A stretch of DNA of 64,000 nucleotides from Nautilus pompilius (Eukaryota; Mollusca; Cephalopoda; Nautilida; Nautilidae). Of the stretch, positions 53,596 to 60,619 are shown one piece after another; the first letter of the stretch is position 1, and every line of letters starts with the position of its first letter. Location of the stretch: NCBI GenBank assembly GCA_018389105.1, contig JACATO010000310.1:620001-684000 (forward strand), given 5' to 3'. The position numbers were made by a program, and so were the translations under genes. The notes below the pieces were generated by a model. That model worked only from the letters and a program-made list of their open reading frames with translations, was not told the origin of the DNA and did not search any database.

Positions 53596-56109
53596 GGATG
53601 TAGTATTCTTAGTTGTATTGATAATGGAAATTACTATCAGCAGGTGATAGTATTAGAGATGGTATTTATTGATGGCTACCATTTCTCTATATCCATTAAA
53701 CTAATCCCAAGTAAACTTTGTGTTTCTTTGAAATAAATTTCCCTCCACTATCCATTAGTCCCTACTCCAACTATAAAATAAAAGAAAAACATTTAAAGAC
53801 TTTGTCTTTTGATGGTTTTAGAGTGGAGCTGGATTCTGAAGCATTGTATTCTGGAAAGGAGCATTTTAATTATCAGCATATAGAAACCTGTTCAAAGTCC
53901 CAGGTCTTTCTAGTGTAGTTGTTTACTTCAGTACTGAAGGATAATTTAAATCAATCAGCTCATCTATAAAACCTGTTTTGCAATAAAATTTACTTAAAAG
54001 GTTTTTATCTTCGCATATCTTGGTTAAAAAAAAAACAAACTTTTGAATATTGTATTACATGATTAACTATACATAACACATTTAACATATTTAGAAATTA
54101 AATAAGTGCAAAATAATTATTAAAGACTTTTTTACTACTATTTTTTACACTTTACCTAACTTAACCAAGTGGGTTTTTGTTTATTATAAATTTATTTTTG
54201 CATTTTTACTATATGTAGTTTGACGCCTATTTTGAATAATTTTTCTCTTTAATTTTAAATATTATGATTTGATTTTACGTAATATACTTCACTGGAAACA
54301 AAATATGATTAAATTTCAAATACTGTATGTAGTTTTTAGATGAGTCGGTTATTATACTTGTTGTCACTTGTTTGTGCATTGTGATGTGTGGAAATGTTGC
54401 ACTTCACTATACTTATGTTGCTGTGGCTTTGTATTTGTCTTAGGAGAAACGTCTCAAATCCAGAGCAGCTCTTCAGGACAAGCCAGAAACTATCCGCTTG
54501 TTCTCATTTCTGCAAATATTAACAGCTATATTTGGTTCTTTTGCTCATGGCGGTAATGATGTCAGGTGAGTTGACTAAGCAGTCATTAGTGTCTGGTAGA
54601 ATGCCCTGGCATATGAAGTTAATTTAGCCACAAATTTCCAAATGACTAACAATGGTTCAGCTGCTGAGCTGGAAGTATTAATTTCCTTGCAGCTGTGTGT
54701 AAGAATAATCAGGCTCATAGAAAATGAGCCTTTATGATGTAACAAATTTTTAACTAATTCAGCAGACAAAAGAAACTGTTTTAGGTTTTACAATTATCTT
54801 AAGTACCGTCTACTTTCCAAATTTGATCTGTTGCATGCATCACAAAAGTATGGAGATGCGCACATGCACACACACACACACACCTGCTAAAAACTTTTTA
54901 AAGTTTATTTTGGTATTTTTGCAGATATTTCTGCTGCACTAACTGGGTATTGGAGTAACTTAAGTCACATGGACATGGTCCACATACAAGACTTTTCATC
55001 TATCTTTCTTTTTTTGTTTTGGAAGCAATGCAATTGGTCCAGTTGTGGCTCTGTGGGTGATTGGTCGTGAACAGAGTGTCATGCAGCGAGCACCGACTCC
55101 AATCTGGATACTAATTTATGGAGGATTGGGAATTTCGTTTGGACTGTGGATCTGGGGACGGCGGGTTATCAAGACCATGGGGGAAGATCTCACCAAAATC
55201 ACTCCATCCAGGTAGGCAGCAATCGCCTTGTTATGGGGGAAACTGTGTTGGATAAAAGTTTTTTAAAAAGATAATTTTGTGACGGTTCATTAAATGATAA
55301 TTGGATTTAATAATTTTGTATATTTTACTTTCCATTATTTAAATCTTTATTGACTTTAGTAGTTAAATATTTATTTATGCATGTTTTACCATATTCACTA
55401 CCTGACAGTGCAAATTAGAGCAGCTAAAACTGGGATTATATTACATCACCTGTTTTATTTTATTTTTTTAAGTGGACTGGATTGTGTGTGCAGGGTTAGG
55501 GTACGTGATCAGGAAACACGATCATTTTAAATTTTAATATGTTTGCTAAGTGTTCCATAGAATGTTGAGTAATATCACTTACATTTTTATTTAATAATGG
55601 ATTTTTGTTTGTCTGTATTATGGATCAGATCAGAAATTAAAGAACATTATGAAAAAGTACTTGTGATATGACTACATATTTATTAGAGATCATTTTAACG
55701 ATTAGTGTTTGAAAGTGATTAATAGAAATATTTATATTTTTCCATTTGTATAATTATTTAGAGACAGCATCAAAGACATCTTGTAAAAATATTATGCTTT
55801 TGTAATCAGTAAAATTGTTCTGAACAGGCTTTATTGCACAACTTTTTAATACCAGACTCTCTTTTGGTTTCCAGTGGCTTCTGTATAGAAATTGGTGCTG
55901 CTTTTACTGTACTTGTGTCTTCGAACATCGGAATTCCTGTGAGTACAACACACTGCAAGGTTGGCTCTGTTGTGTTTGTGGGTAGAGTGCGGTCCAGGGA
56001 GAATGTGGACTGGTCCCTGTTTCGTAATATTGTCATTGCATGGCTTGTCACTCTTCCAGCCTCAGGTCTTCTCAGTGCCGCAGCCATGGCAGGGCTACGG
56101 CTGATTTAG
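11394..56109 (+). CDS. SLC20A: Sodium-dependent phosphate transporter, PiT/SLC20A family (complete gene, 14 coding exons)
   Basis: Join of 11394-11580, 18007-18108, 22777-22917, 25920-26005, 27688-27784, 30365-30484, 31667-31759, 34258-34341, 42297-42337, 45519-45639, 53511-53557, 54444-54565, 55026-55211 and 55875-56109. The total is 1662 nt, giving 553 residues plus TAG. All introns are GT-AG with matching phases. PiT proteins are plasma-membrane sodium-phosphate cotransporters. Seen directly: the two inverted-repeat signatures [15 protein letters not shown] (residues 25-39) and HGGNDVSNAIG (408-418), acidic residues D28, E55, D412 and E481 in the family's conserved positions, an NGT sequon at N81 (the position glycosylated in human PiT2), and SATHSIVG (113-120) pairing with STTHCKVGS (499-507). 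Exons 7-12 (about 245-390) encode the hydrophilic cytosolic loop, which is shorter than in vertebrate PiT1/2 (roughly 650-680 aa). The ATG was chosen because it sits directly before the first membrane segment and the frame opens just upstream of it. Whether this is the PiT1 or PiT2 orthologue cannot be decided. Confidence 0.95.
13500..14020 (-). mobile_element. Tigger/pogo transposase DDE-domain relic
   Basis: On the minus strand, order and spacing match the DDE_1 core of Tigger-like transposases: [11 protein letters not shown] near 14001-13970, KTTGHEK near 13937-13913, [11 protein letters not shown] near 13830, LVWDLFRA near 13765-13745, then the region of the usual VIPGG-SxLQPLD block. Multiple frame changes. 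No terminal repeats identified. Confidence 0.7.
15503..15784. mobile_element. hAT-type MITE, 282 bp
   Basis: Perfect 14-bp inverted ends CAGGGGCGGACTGA and TCAGTCCGCCCCTG, flanked by an exact 8-bp target duplication CTTATGGA (15495-15502 and 15785-15792). There is no coding content. Intact ends and duplication suggest a relatively recent insertion. Confidence 0.95.
16070..16650 (+). mobile_element. hAT/ZBED-like transposase relic
   Basis: Around 16400-16480 the + strand reads [20 protein letters not shown], matching the 'DLQPFSVVED-GF' block of ZBED/hAT transposases. The upstream sequence reads like a decayed BED-finger region ([11 protein letters not shown]). Stops and shifts throughout. 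Confidence 0.55.
17880..18002. repeat. (AT)n runs before exon 2
   Basis: Two TATATA runs (about 17903-17922 and 17986-18002). The second lies directly in front of the exon 2 acceptor. Confidence 0.8.
18007..18108 (+). CDS. SLC20A: SLC20A coding exon 2
   Basis: The acceptor is ATGCAG after an AT repeat and the donor is GTAAGG; phase 1 to phase 1. It encodes [15 protein letters not shown], then the NGT sequon at N81 and MLGNVAALS. This is the extracellular loop and start of the next helix in PiT proteins. Confidence 0.95.
18301..19160 (-). mobile_element. Tc1-like element relic
   Basis: Ends are loosely inverted: GGCTGGCCACTTTATTATAA at left and, complemented, GGCTGGCTACATTAGGCC at right. On the minus strand, 18690-18530 reads [13 protein letters not shown] followed by [15 protein letters not shown], the Tc1 second and third catalytic-region landmarks. 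Reading frames are broken. Confidence 0.7.
19330..20110 (+). mobile_element. Penelope-like retroelement RT relic
   Basis: Three landmarks occur in order on the + strand: [10 protein letters not shown] at 19364-19393, [13 protein letters not shown] near 19829-19867, and [18 protein letters not shown] near 19968-20021. These correspond to the 'FYLLPKIHK', 'IFxxWxG' and 'FLD-TKVYxKPT' blocks of Penelope-type reverse transcriptases. All frames are broken. A 17-bp tandem duplication (AACACCAGCTTAGTTTC) lies at about 19943-19975. Confidence 0.6.
20972..22406 (-). mobile_element. Tigger-like element, interrupted by a solo LTR
   Basis: TA-flanked inverted ends: CCATAATTTCCAGGTT at left and, complemented, CCATAATTACCAGGTT at right. 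On the minus strand near 22100-22040 it reads [23 protein letters not shown], the N-terminal HTH of Tigger/Jerky-type transposases. The interior is decayed. A 320-bp LTR has inserted in it. Confidence 0.8.
21222..21541 (+). mobile_element. Solo LTR, 320 bp
   Basis: Begins TGTTAGGGGAACC and ends CACATCA, flanked by exact 5-bp duplications ATTAC (21217-21221 and 21542-21546). It contains CCAATCAGA and a TATA box CTATATAAATAG near 21400, and is richer in CpG than its surroundings. No internal retroelement sequence is present, so it is a solo LTR left by recombination. Gypsy- or BEL-like by the 5-bp duplication; the family is not certain. Confidence 0.85.
22777..22917 (+). CDS. SLC20A: SLC20A coding exon 3
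   Basis: The acceptor is TTTGCAG and the donor GTAAGT; phase 1 to phase 1. It encodes [20 protein letters not shown] followed by IVGATLGF, the first re-entrant PiT signature, and QWKKLGLI. Vertebrates have SGTHCIVG at this point. Confidence 0.95.
23288..24543 (+). mobile_element. Tc1-like element with long inverted repeats
   Basis: Long imperfect terminal inverted repeats pair about 23288-23440 with 24395-24543; the best-matched block contains GCTAAAATGACCAATAACAG. Between them, 23560-23950 reads a decayed N-terminus ([21 protein letters not shown]), and 23956-24273 an open C-terminus with [12 protein letters not shown] and [20 protein letters not shown]. The second and third catalytic landmarks are visible. 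The N-terminal half has several stops. Confidence 0.88.
24650..25680 (-). mobile_element. pogo/Tigger-type relic
   Basis: The minus strand near 25430-25390 reads [17 protein letters not shown], homologous to the HTH found at 22100-22040. Its 3' flank ends in AAAAATATAGTAATT, nearly identical to the end of the copy at 49640-50145. It abuts the Tc1 element. Confidence 0.65.
25920..26005 (+). CDS. SLC20A: SLC20A coding exon 4
   Basis: The acceptor is TTGACAG and the donor GTAAGT; phase 1 to phase 0. It encodes [16 protein letters not shown] and a further helix ending RHFVLNK. The SWF-SP-LSG block is conserved across PiT proteins. Confidence 0.94.
27688..27784 (+). CDS. SLC20A: SLC20A coding exon 5
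   Basis: The acceptor is TTTTGCAG and the donor GTAAGT; phase 0 to phase 1. It encodes [20 protein letters not shown] and then [12 protein letters not shown], matching the vertebrate block DPVPNGLRALPVFYA plus NVFSIMYTGAP. Confidence 0.95.
28200..29110 (-). mobile_element. CENPB/Tigger-type transposase N-terminal relic
   Basis: On the minus strand 29074-28865 reads [16 protein letters not shown], then [18 protein letters not shown], a CENPB-type helix-turn-helix (pattern 'IIRRVEAGESK-VA--LGI-KSTV'). Downstream to about 28200 a decayed Tigger-like continuation can be followed ([18 protein letters not shown]). Confidence 0.65.
30365..30484 (+). CDS. SLC20A: SLC20A coding exon 6
   Basis: The acceptor is TTGTTAG and the donor GTGAGA; phase 1 to phase 1. 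It encodes [11 protein letters not shown], a hydrophobic helix and PWQRRKIT, the basic junction to the cytosolic loop. Confidence 0.95.
30880..31045 (+). mobile_element. SINE copy
   Basis: A tRNA-like head (GGGCTGCTTGGCAGTCC, then a B-box-like AAGCTTAAATCTTGGTC) is followed by GGGTTTTCTTTGTGCACT and TTTTTCTCCCACC, resembling the GGGTTTTCTCC-GGTTTCCTCCCAC core of widespread animal SINEs. A second relative lies at 48105-48240. Confidence 0.55.
31667..31759 (+). CDS. SLC20A: SLC20A coding exon 7 (cytosolic loop)
   Basis: The acceptor is CCATAG and the donor GTAAAA; phase 1 to phase 1. It encodes [19 protein letters not shown] and [12 protein letters not shown]. The loop sequence is poorly conserved, so this call rests on phase, open frame and splice sites. 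It is needed for the total length to stay in frame with its neighbours, although its own length (93) is divisible by three, so it could be skipped. Confidence 0.8.
31960..32870. other. SLC20A: Intronic DNA, no gene recognised
   Basis: Moderately complex sequence with short open frames at 32094-32294 and 32273-32512 whose translations show no recognisable domain. Could be old repeat DNA. Confidence 0.35.
32876..33275. repeat. Large near-perfect inverted repeat (foldback)
   Basis: Arms 32876-32982 and 33169-33275 are about 107 bp and reverse-complementary with about one visible mismatch (CTGTACCAT against CTGCACCAT); the spacer is about 186 bp. No coding content, and no recognised element ends. 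Confidence 0.9.
34136..34173. repeat. 38-bp perfect palindrome with NRF1-like core
   Basis: Perfect self-complementary sequence centred between 34154 and 34155. The centre TGCGCATGCGCA is the symmetric NRF1 consensus; the arms read ACACAAAACTCCG. It lies about 85 bp before SLC20A exon 8. Confidence 0.95.
34258..34341 (+). CDS. SLC20A: SLC20A coding exon 8 (cytosolic loop, NAGNAG acceptor)
   Basis: It encodes [20 protein letters not shown] and EEADNHKT; phase 1 to phase 1. The upstream sequence CAGTAG offers two in-frame acceptors: using CAG (exon from 34255) adds one valine. The donor GTTGGT is the weakest of the gene. Confidence 0.82.
35496..36722 (-). mobile_element. mariner element, degenerate
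   Basis: The ends are TGAGGTCTGATCAAAAAG at left and, complemented, AAAGGTCTGATCAAAA at right. The minus strand gives [20 protein letters not shown] and [10 protein letters not shown] (mariner N-terminal HTH) at 36566-36470, then [10 protein letters not shown] near 36090, [13 protein letters not shown] near 36010, and a decayed NNAPHIQLS block near 35830. Multiple stops and shifts. Confidence 0.88.
37472..37515 (+). CDS. SLC20A: Candidate alternative SLC20A exon 9' (possible mutually exclusive partner of exon 9)
   Basis: After TTTACAG, a 44-nt open stretch reads [15 protein letters not shown] when joined to exon 8, and ends before GTGTTT (a second donor, GTAAAG, lies 6 nt further on). It runs phase 1 to phase 0, exactly like exon 9, and joins in frame to exon 10. 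It cannot be used together with exon 9 without breaking the frame. The donor is weak and conservation is unknown. Confidence 0.4.
37899..38690 (+). pseudogene. Polinton-type protein-primed DNA polymerase B fragment
   Basis: Open stretch 37899-38102 reads [16 protein letters not shown] and [20 protein letters not shown], matching the region upstream of the exonuclease domain in Polinton polymerases. It is followed in other frames by [11 protein letters not shown] at about 38285-38320 (exonuclease start, 'PFVIYADFE' in relatives) and by [23 protein letters not shown] and [18 protein letters not shown] at about 38525-38670. The polymerase palm motifs are missing, and stops and frame changes rule out function. 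Confidence 0.8.
39101..39427 (+). pseudogene. Polinton major capsid protein fragment
   Basis: Reads [20 protein letters not shown] and TTMKRLKSS (39101-39190), a stop, then [26 protein letters not shown] and [20 protein letters not shown]. The layout (IRYxLNGxEIxxIRxxGxxSTMK, then G-FNFCxPLKxLxGF, then ELVLIRSxxDxxA) matches the double-jelly-roll capsid protein of Polintons. Broken by stops. Confidence 0.7.
39673..41064 (+). mobile_element. SETMAR-type mariner with internal 114-bp duplication
   Basis: Ends share GTTACAAAAGTTTTGT-GGTTTTTT in inverted orientation. The + strand transposase relic includes [14 protein letters not shown]-like HTH debris (about 39930-40010), [20 protein letters not shown] and [13 protein letters not shown] (40411-40515, duplicated at 40525-40629), [43 protein letters not shown] and [10 protein letters not shown]. 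This is the SETMAR/Hsmar1-like branch of mariner. The first Asp of the catalytic region is recognisable as ITCDEKLI. Stops and shifts make it inactive. Confidence 0.88.
40402..40629. repeat. Perfect 114-bp tandem duplication (two units)
   Basis: Units 40402-40515 and 40516-40629 appear identical base for base. 114 bp is exactly 38 codons, so the mariner frame is kept across both copies. Confidence 0.95.
41115..41170. repeat. Compound (TA)n(TG)n(TA)n microsatellite
   Basis: Immediately downstream of the mariner right end. Confidence 0.9.
41281..41760 (+). pseudogene. Polinton adenain-like cysteine protease fragment
   Basis: Reads [24 protein letters not shown], then [17 protein letters not shown] and [15 protein letters not shown] carries the catalytic His and YFDSFG the acidic residue of the adenain/Ulp1-like fold used as maturation protease in Polintons. 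Internal stops are present and the catalytic Cys region is not clear. Confidence 0.75.
42221..42245. repeat. (GT)n microsatellite
   Basis: Perfect GT run about 50 bp before SLC20A exon 9. Confidence 0.9.
42297..42337 (+). CDS. SLC20A: SLC20A coding exon 9 (41-nt microexon-like)
   Basis: The acceptor is TTTTTAG and the donor GTGAGT; phase 1 to phase 0. It encodes [13 protein letters not shown]. The phase change is required to enter exon 10 in frame, which supports it despite its small size. Confidence 0.8.
43055..44293 (-). mobile_element. mariner element, near full length
   Basis: TA-flanked with well-matched inverted ends (GAGGTCTGTCCAAAAAGAAA on both sides). The minus strand transposase starts at 44086 with [20 protein letters not shown] and [11 protein letters not shown], shifts frame near 43850 and again near 43650, and shows [46 protein letters not shown] and [14 protein letters not shown]. 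All three catalytic Asp are readable, but frameshifts (one at an A run near 43600) break it. A (CTGA)n repeat lies at about 43716-43740. Confidence 0.93.
43716..43740. repeat. (CTGA)n short tandem repeat inside mariner
   Basis: Five or so CTGA units in the transposase region. Confidence 0.9.
44535..45243. mobile_element. hAT-like non-autonomous element, 709 bp
   Basis: Inverted ends CAGTGCTTCTCAA and TTGAGTAGCACTG, flanked by 8-bp duplications ATCTAGAT (44527-44534) and GTCTAGAT (45244-45251), one mismatch. The interior is CpG-richer, with GGCATACCGGCAGG and GCCACGGACCGG near the left end. No transposase seen. Confidence 0.8.
45519..45639 (+). CDS. SLC20A: SLC20A coding exon 10 (cytosolic loop)
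   Basis: The acceptor is TTCTTGCAG and the donor GTAGGA; phase 0 to phase 1. It encodes [32 protein letters not shown] and MENTGHVQ, a Ser/Thr-rich basic stretch that could be phosphorylated. The exon is visibly richer in C and G than the surrounding intron. Confidence 0.88.
45760..46900. other. SLC20A: Intronic DNA, nothing recognised
   Basis: AT-rich with poly-A and poly-T runs. No element ends or coding signals seen. Confidence 0.4.
46900..47950 (-). mobile_element. Jerky/Tigger-type (CENPB plus DDE_1) transposase relic
   Basis: On the minus strand, 47890-47700 gives [35 protein letters not shown] and [10 protein letters not shown] (CENPB helix-turn-helix). Further on are KAKNPDVSI near 47330, then [20 protein letters not shown] (47310-47251), matching 'SKNPRCFK-LPVxY--NAWMT--LF' of Jerky-like DDE_1 transposases. 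The two domains are in the correct order over about 1 kb, with several frame changes. Confidence 0.75.
48105..48240 (+). mobile_element. SINE fragment
   Basis: GGGGTGGCTTGGTTTACCAG head, B-box-like GGCTTGAATTAAATCCC, then ATGGGTTTTCTTCAAC. It aligns by eye with the copy at 30880-31045. Confidence 0.5.
48600..49060 (-). mobile_element. hAT transposase C-terminal relic
   Basis: The minus strand near 49010-48895 reads [29 protein letters not shown], the pattern of the hAT dimerisation domain ('YW-----P-L--LA---LAIPATSV'). The rest is decayed. Confidence 0.55.
49640..50145 (-). mobile_element. pogo/Tigger-type relic
   Basis: The minus strand near 49765-49695 reads [20 protein letters not shown] and GHRNYHVSK, homologous to the copies at 20972-22406 and 24650-25680. 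Ends AAAAATACAGTAATT near 50143. Confidence 0.65.
50150..53500. other. SLC20A: Intronic DNA; short repeats, nothing identified with confidence
   Basis: Contains a moderately GC stretch with an A-rich tail (about 50340-50700), a (TA)n run near 51265-51280 and a U2-like snippet near 52895. I see no transposase landmarks. Confidence 0.4.
53511..53557 (+). CDS. SLC20A: SLC20A coding exon 11
   Basis: The acceptor is TTCTTCAG and the donor GTAAAT; phase 1 to phase 0. It encodes [16 protein letters not shown], a charged helix leading into exon 12. Confidence 0.85.
53562..53597. repeat. (TA)n plus poly-T after exon 11
   Basis: Begins five bases after the exon 11 donor. Confidence 0.9.
54444..54565 (+). 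CDS. SLC20A: SLC20A coding exon 12
   Basis: The acceptor is TGTCTTAG and the donor GTGAGT; phase 0 to phase 2. It encodes [20 protein letters not shown], then [20 protein letters not shown], the second PiT signature with D412. Confidence 0.96.
55026..55211 (+). CDS. SLC20A: SLC20A coding exon 13
   Basis: The acceptor is TTGGAAG and the donor GTAGGC; phase 2 to phase 2. It encodes [13 protein letters not shown], then [38 protein letters not shown]. This is the most conserved block of the C-terminal half. Confidence 0.96.
55875..56109 (+). CDS. SLC20A: SLC20A terminal coding exon 14
   Basis: The acceptor is TTTCCAG and the stop TAG is at 56107-56109. It encodes [34 protein letters not shown], then the last helix ending [11 protein letters not shown]481 matches the functionally important glutamate of the C-terminal half in PiT proteins. 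Confidence 0.96.
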
Positions 56110-59100
56110 AGTGTGTGTGTGTGTGTATAGAGTCAGGGTGGGGGGGGCATGAACAGTAGCAGGACATTTGGCATAGGTAAAAATTTGTTTTAATGTTTTT
56201 AAAATTTGTGGTTGAGTAATGAAAGGTTACTGTTGATAAGAGATGATGTATAAATGTTGGATTCTATATATCACAAATGGCAGTTTTTCTTGTGGTGATG
56301 CTGTTAATATTTTGAACAACACAGAGTATATATTTCTAAACTGTTCCTACAGCAACAAGGAACACTTCTGTACTATCCGTAAAAAGCTTTAAACCCTTTT
56401 AAAAATTTTATTTGGTCATTCACTTGTAAATAGATAAAACAAAAATTCCTCTTATGAAATGTTTATGGACTGTAAATACTGGCACATCAGTCAATAGTGT
56501 TCACTCTGGATATCCTTAGCAGCCAACTTCATTACAAATTGGTTCAGATGTAAAAGCAAAATTATTTATTCATTTTGTGCTACATAACTATGCAAGATAT
56601 TTTAAAAATAAGTCATTGTTGAAGACTGTTCATCCCTTGACTTCATCATAGGTTCAGTGGGTACATGTATTAACCAAGTCTTACTTGGTGTTCTTTGATT
56701 TATTTGTCACTGTTATAGCATTTCCAGTTAGTTTTAGTTAACTGTAAACATGACAATAAAGCTACAAGATTTCTTGTTTCAAAACATCTGCCAGGAATGT
56801 GTGTGTAGAAGACTTGTTCTCTCCTTGAGACAGTGGAGCTCGAGGCTACTAGTCAGTTTCGTACCTTAGCAGAATCAAGAATATATAATGTTTTTGAATA
56901 TTTACAAACTAGAAGATGCTGTAAAGAATTTGCTTGTATTTATATATATTATTAAGTTGTCTGGTTTAAATTTAGATATATATATTTTAAGAAAAGTAGG
57001 TTTATTTTTCTATTTTTTTAAAAGTATTCTATCATGAGTAAAGTCTAGTATTTATTATAAGTCTGGGTACATTGTAAATAATCCTAATCTTTAATTGGAA
57101 GTTTAAACATCTGATTGATTCTGGACATAAGATGGCAAGGTCCTAGAGTGGCAGAATTGTATTCATACTGATGTTAGAGACTGGAACTACCCAGTTTACC
57201 AGCTGGAGAACTGGTAATTGTTTGTTCTTGCTCTTCTAAACTATCTAATGGTTGGCTATCGTTGATGTTTTAACAGCAACAGTGGCCTTCACAATGTTTG
57301 TAATTATTAGTAATTTTGTCTTCTGAGTTAAAATATGAAAAAACCCTCTATAGAAGATACTTTTTCCTCGTCTCCATGCTTGATGTTGAAAGCTTAGCCA
57401 GTTAAAACGAAGATGAGACTTGACAGCAGTATTGAGTTACTCTGGAACACATTCAGCCAGTTTTGTCGAAGTTAACTGGAAATGGACGAATACCACCCCC
57501 CCTCAACTTTTTTATACATTCGTTCACTTCTTTTATTTGAGAAAAGGAAAAAAAAAATTGTGAAACATGTAGACGCAGTGGTGTACAATACTGATAAGGG
57601 ATGTGTAGTAAACTCGGCACTTCCAATTCTGGCAGGGAAGTAATCTCTACTAGAACTCAATGTGACCAGATGGGGAAGCCCCCTATTTCGCAGACTAGAA
57701 AGGTTTAGATAATTTTCTATATCTATCACCAACTAGAAACAAATCACCAGTCTTTAATGTCCCTAAAATGTAACAAAGTTAGCTAACAAAACAGAAAAAA
57801 AATGTCCTAATTATACATTGTTTGCCTTGAATGCTTTAAAGCAGTGTAAATATTTTTTGAAAATAAACATGCTCCTTATATCAAAATGGGCCTTATAAGT
57901 TTTAAAAATTTTTGCCCTAATCTCTCTCATGTAATATATATATATAAGCAATTTTTTAACAGACTGAATGTTTGAAGTTTAGACAGCCTAAACATCTAAG
58001 GTATGTATCATATCTTTTGAATTTGTATATAGATATATTCAATAGATTGTTATAATCCTTAGATATTTATTTATTCTACATTAATCTCAGAGACTGCTTT
58101 TTCTGCAATGCAGTAGCTAAAGTAATCAGGATGATGAATGTTTGTAGAGAAAATGGATAAGTATAAATTGTTACTAATGAGAAAAAGGCTTAATAGTGTG
58201 TATATAAAGTTGTTTTTGATGAGATTTTAAATCATTCAGGTTCATAAATGTTTTACAATTTGTTTTACTTTAGTGTTTTGCCCTGTAAATGCATTTTTAT
58301 TTATGATCAACTAGGTTTGTATAAGATGTCAGATAAGGAAAAATCTTCAGGGTTTTGTAAATTAATTAATGCATATAAATAGTTTTTCATATATCCCCAC
58401 CCTTCCTCTGAATTGATATTTTATATTTACTATTGGAAATTTGTGGCATGATAGCTAATCAAATAAGGCTGTCGTCTTCTAGCGAATTTTTATCTGAAAC
58501 TGGTTAACTTGTTGGCAATAATAGAAACTATTAAAAGGAAAAGCAGTTTTTTTAATTATGGATAATTTCATTACCAAAGTGCCATTAAGTTTATATTTTT
58601 ACAAAACATCTGTATTTTTGTGGATTTTTTAATGTACAAACATGGAAGAGTTTTTGTTTGAAACCTAATAAGCAGAGATCAGATTTACCTTGGAAAAATG
58701 TGAATATATCAGTGAATTAAACCTTTTTTTAAACAAGAGAACATGAAGTGTGCAAGAGAGAGAAGCACCACTGCAGGTTGTTTATTAGTCCTGTATACCA
58801 TCTTTGCCACCTGGTAGGTGCTGAACCATATGTAATATTATTTAAACATGGTTATACAATACACATTTTAGTAGTAATATATTTTTTCTGAAAATGTGCA
58901 ACTTCATGCAGATGAGTTGGTTAATGTGTACTATTTTTTAAATCTGAATGTTTATTCCAAGATAATAATAAACAAGAAATCCAGTATTTTATTTGGAACA
59001 TTTCAATTATCTTTCTACATGCATTCTGAATGTACTTTATATATTGAAATCTGAAGTAACCCATCACTGTAGGTGGTTTACCCATTGACATTTTTTGTAA

Positions 59101-59380
59101 GGGTTATTTACCATGATAAAACTGGATCTACAAATATCTGAGGTATGAGATTCTATAATTGTTGTTATTTTAAAAGGATTTGTAAACAGTAGAATCTTGG
59201 CTAAATACCATTGCCCTTTTGATTTAATCATAAAACCGACTGTCATTTGTTGAATCTATGGAGTTAATATGTATTGCCAGGGATGCAGTTTTTATAACTT
59301 TTTTTATTTGAGACAGTGATACTCTGATCATAATTTATTTTGAATATTGATGATTTACAAGCTAAAATAAAAATATTGAA
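56110..59380 (+). other. SLC20A: SLC20A 3'UTR and downstream (extent uncertain)
   Basis: No gene is seen here. AATAAA hexamers on the + strand lie at 56755-56760, 57862-57867, 58967-58972 and 59366-59371, so the 3'UTR could be about 0.7 to 3.3 kb. The sequence is AT-rich with several ATTTA and TATATA stretches and a (GT)n run just after the stop. Confidence 0.5.
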
Positions 59381-59559
59381 ATATAAGCATATCTGAGTTG
59401 TTTGTGCCTACTAAAATTTTTAATGTTGGCCAATTAGAGTCACCAACTACTGTTTCTTGGATGTACCTTCTAATGAAGATTAATCTGACCAAACAAAGAA
59501 CCATCCAGCTTCTATAGCATTTGCAAAAAAAAACTGTCAAGGCAATGAGTTACTGTAGT

Positions 59560-60491
59560 GCATGGTTTAGACCCCTAATGAATTACGTATCTGATTTCCA
59601 CATCCAGCTTACCTACCTGAAATTTTGAGAGAGTGCTCACTACAATATCTGGTACTTGGGGTTTCATAGGAATAAACAGTGCATGGACTTCTGGCCAGAT
59701 TTGGTGAACCTCTCAGCATGATTTCAGTGGCATGGGTTTCCTTTTAGTATGATCTTTCAAGGCTTAGTAGCTACACCTGATAACTTCTGGAAAAAAAAGT
59801 GTGTCCATATTTGGTAAATATTTCTATCAATGCATTCATTCATCAGGCTGATAATTCAAGACAAAACAAATTTCTTATATGATTAAATTATACAGATCAC
59901 TGGTTTCTGCTTGAATTTTTAACATTCAATGGCAGCTGTAATTCTCTCTACAATCAGACCAGAACTTTACAGATGCAAAAACCATATTTGTTTCTATTCT
60001 CCTGTCTCAGCAATCAGTATTTAGATTTCCCACAAAGATAAAATCTCTCTCACTTGACTTAATGTACATACCATGGAAATAACAGATTACATACAAAATT
60101 AAAACAACAATTTGCATTTTTTCTAGTAGTACAAATCAAATTTATAACACCACATCATTTCAGATTTTAAATGGAGGGAATAGAGGCAGCAACAAATTGA
60201 TGTGAAATATGGTTTGCATCATTTTTGTATCCACTTCTAACAAACTACATTGTTTTGCTGAGCTGATAAAGTAATCATTTCTTATAACCACCACCTAAAC
60301 AAAGCAAGCAGTATTATATTATTTTAAAAATAATCCGTTAAGCTGGGCTAAACATGACCTCAATCATACAGTATCACAGTACATCCAGATTAAATTTTTA
60401 GTATTCTTGAAGATACTTTTTTCCTTCACAGACATTGTTATTAGAAACCAAAATCCAATGATTTGGTCCATAAGTGCTGTCTGATCAGACC
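59560..60491 (-). other. SLC25A32: Probable 3'UTR of the SLC25A32-like gene
   Basis: Lies directly after the stop codon on the minus strand. No coding signal. The poly(A) site cannot be fixed; a minus-strand AATAAA occurs near 59335, close to the last + strand AATAAA at 59366, so the two UTRs may meet. Confidence 0.35.
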
Positions 60492-60612
60492 TCAAGTCTC
60501 CATTAAAATACTGATCATTGCTTCATACACAACAAATGTAATACAGCAGGCTGGTGTAACTCTAAGCAGACTGGCAAACAATCCCTTATAAAAACCATAG
60601 GCACCCTCAAAT
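60492..60612 (-). CDS. SLC25A32: Last coding exon of an SLC25A32-like mitochondrial carrier (rest of gene not seen)
   Basis: On the minus strand, a polypyrimidine run (CTTTC repeats) ends in CAG at 60613-60615. The exon then reads [30 protein letters not shown] and AMISILMET before TGA at 60492-60494: 39 residues, starting with the third base of a split codon. [14 protein letters not shown] is the hallmark C-terminus of the mitochondrial folate/FAD carrier SLC25A32 and close SLC25 relatives; GFYKG is the mitochondrial-carrier repeat motif. The protein family moves FAD or folate across the inner mitochondrial membrane. Upstream exons should lie at higher coordinates; I did not find them before 64000. 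The gene runs tail-to-tail with SLC20A. Confidence 0.85.
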
Positions 60613-60619
60613 CTGAAAG

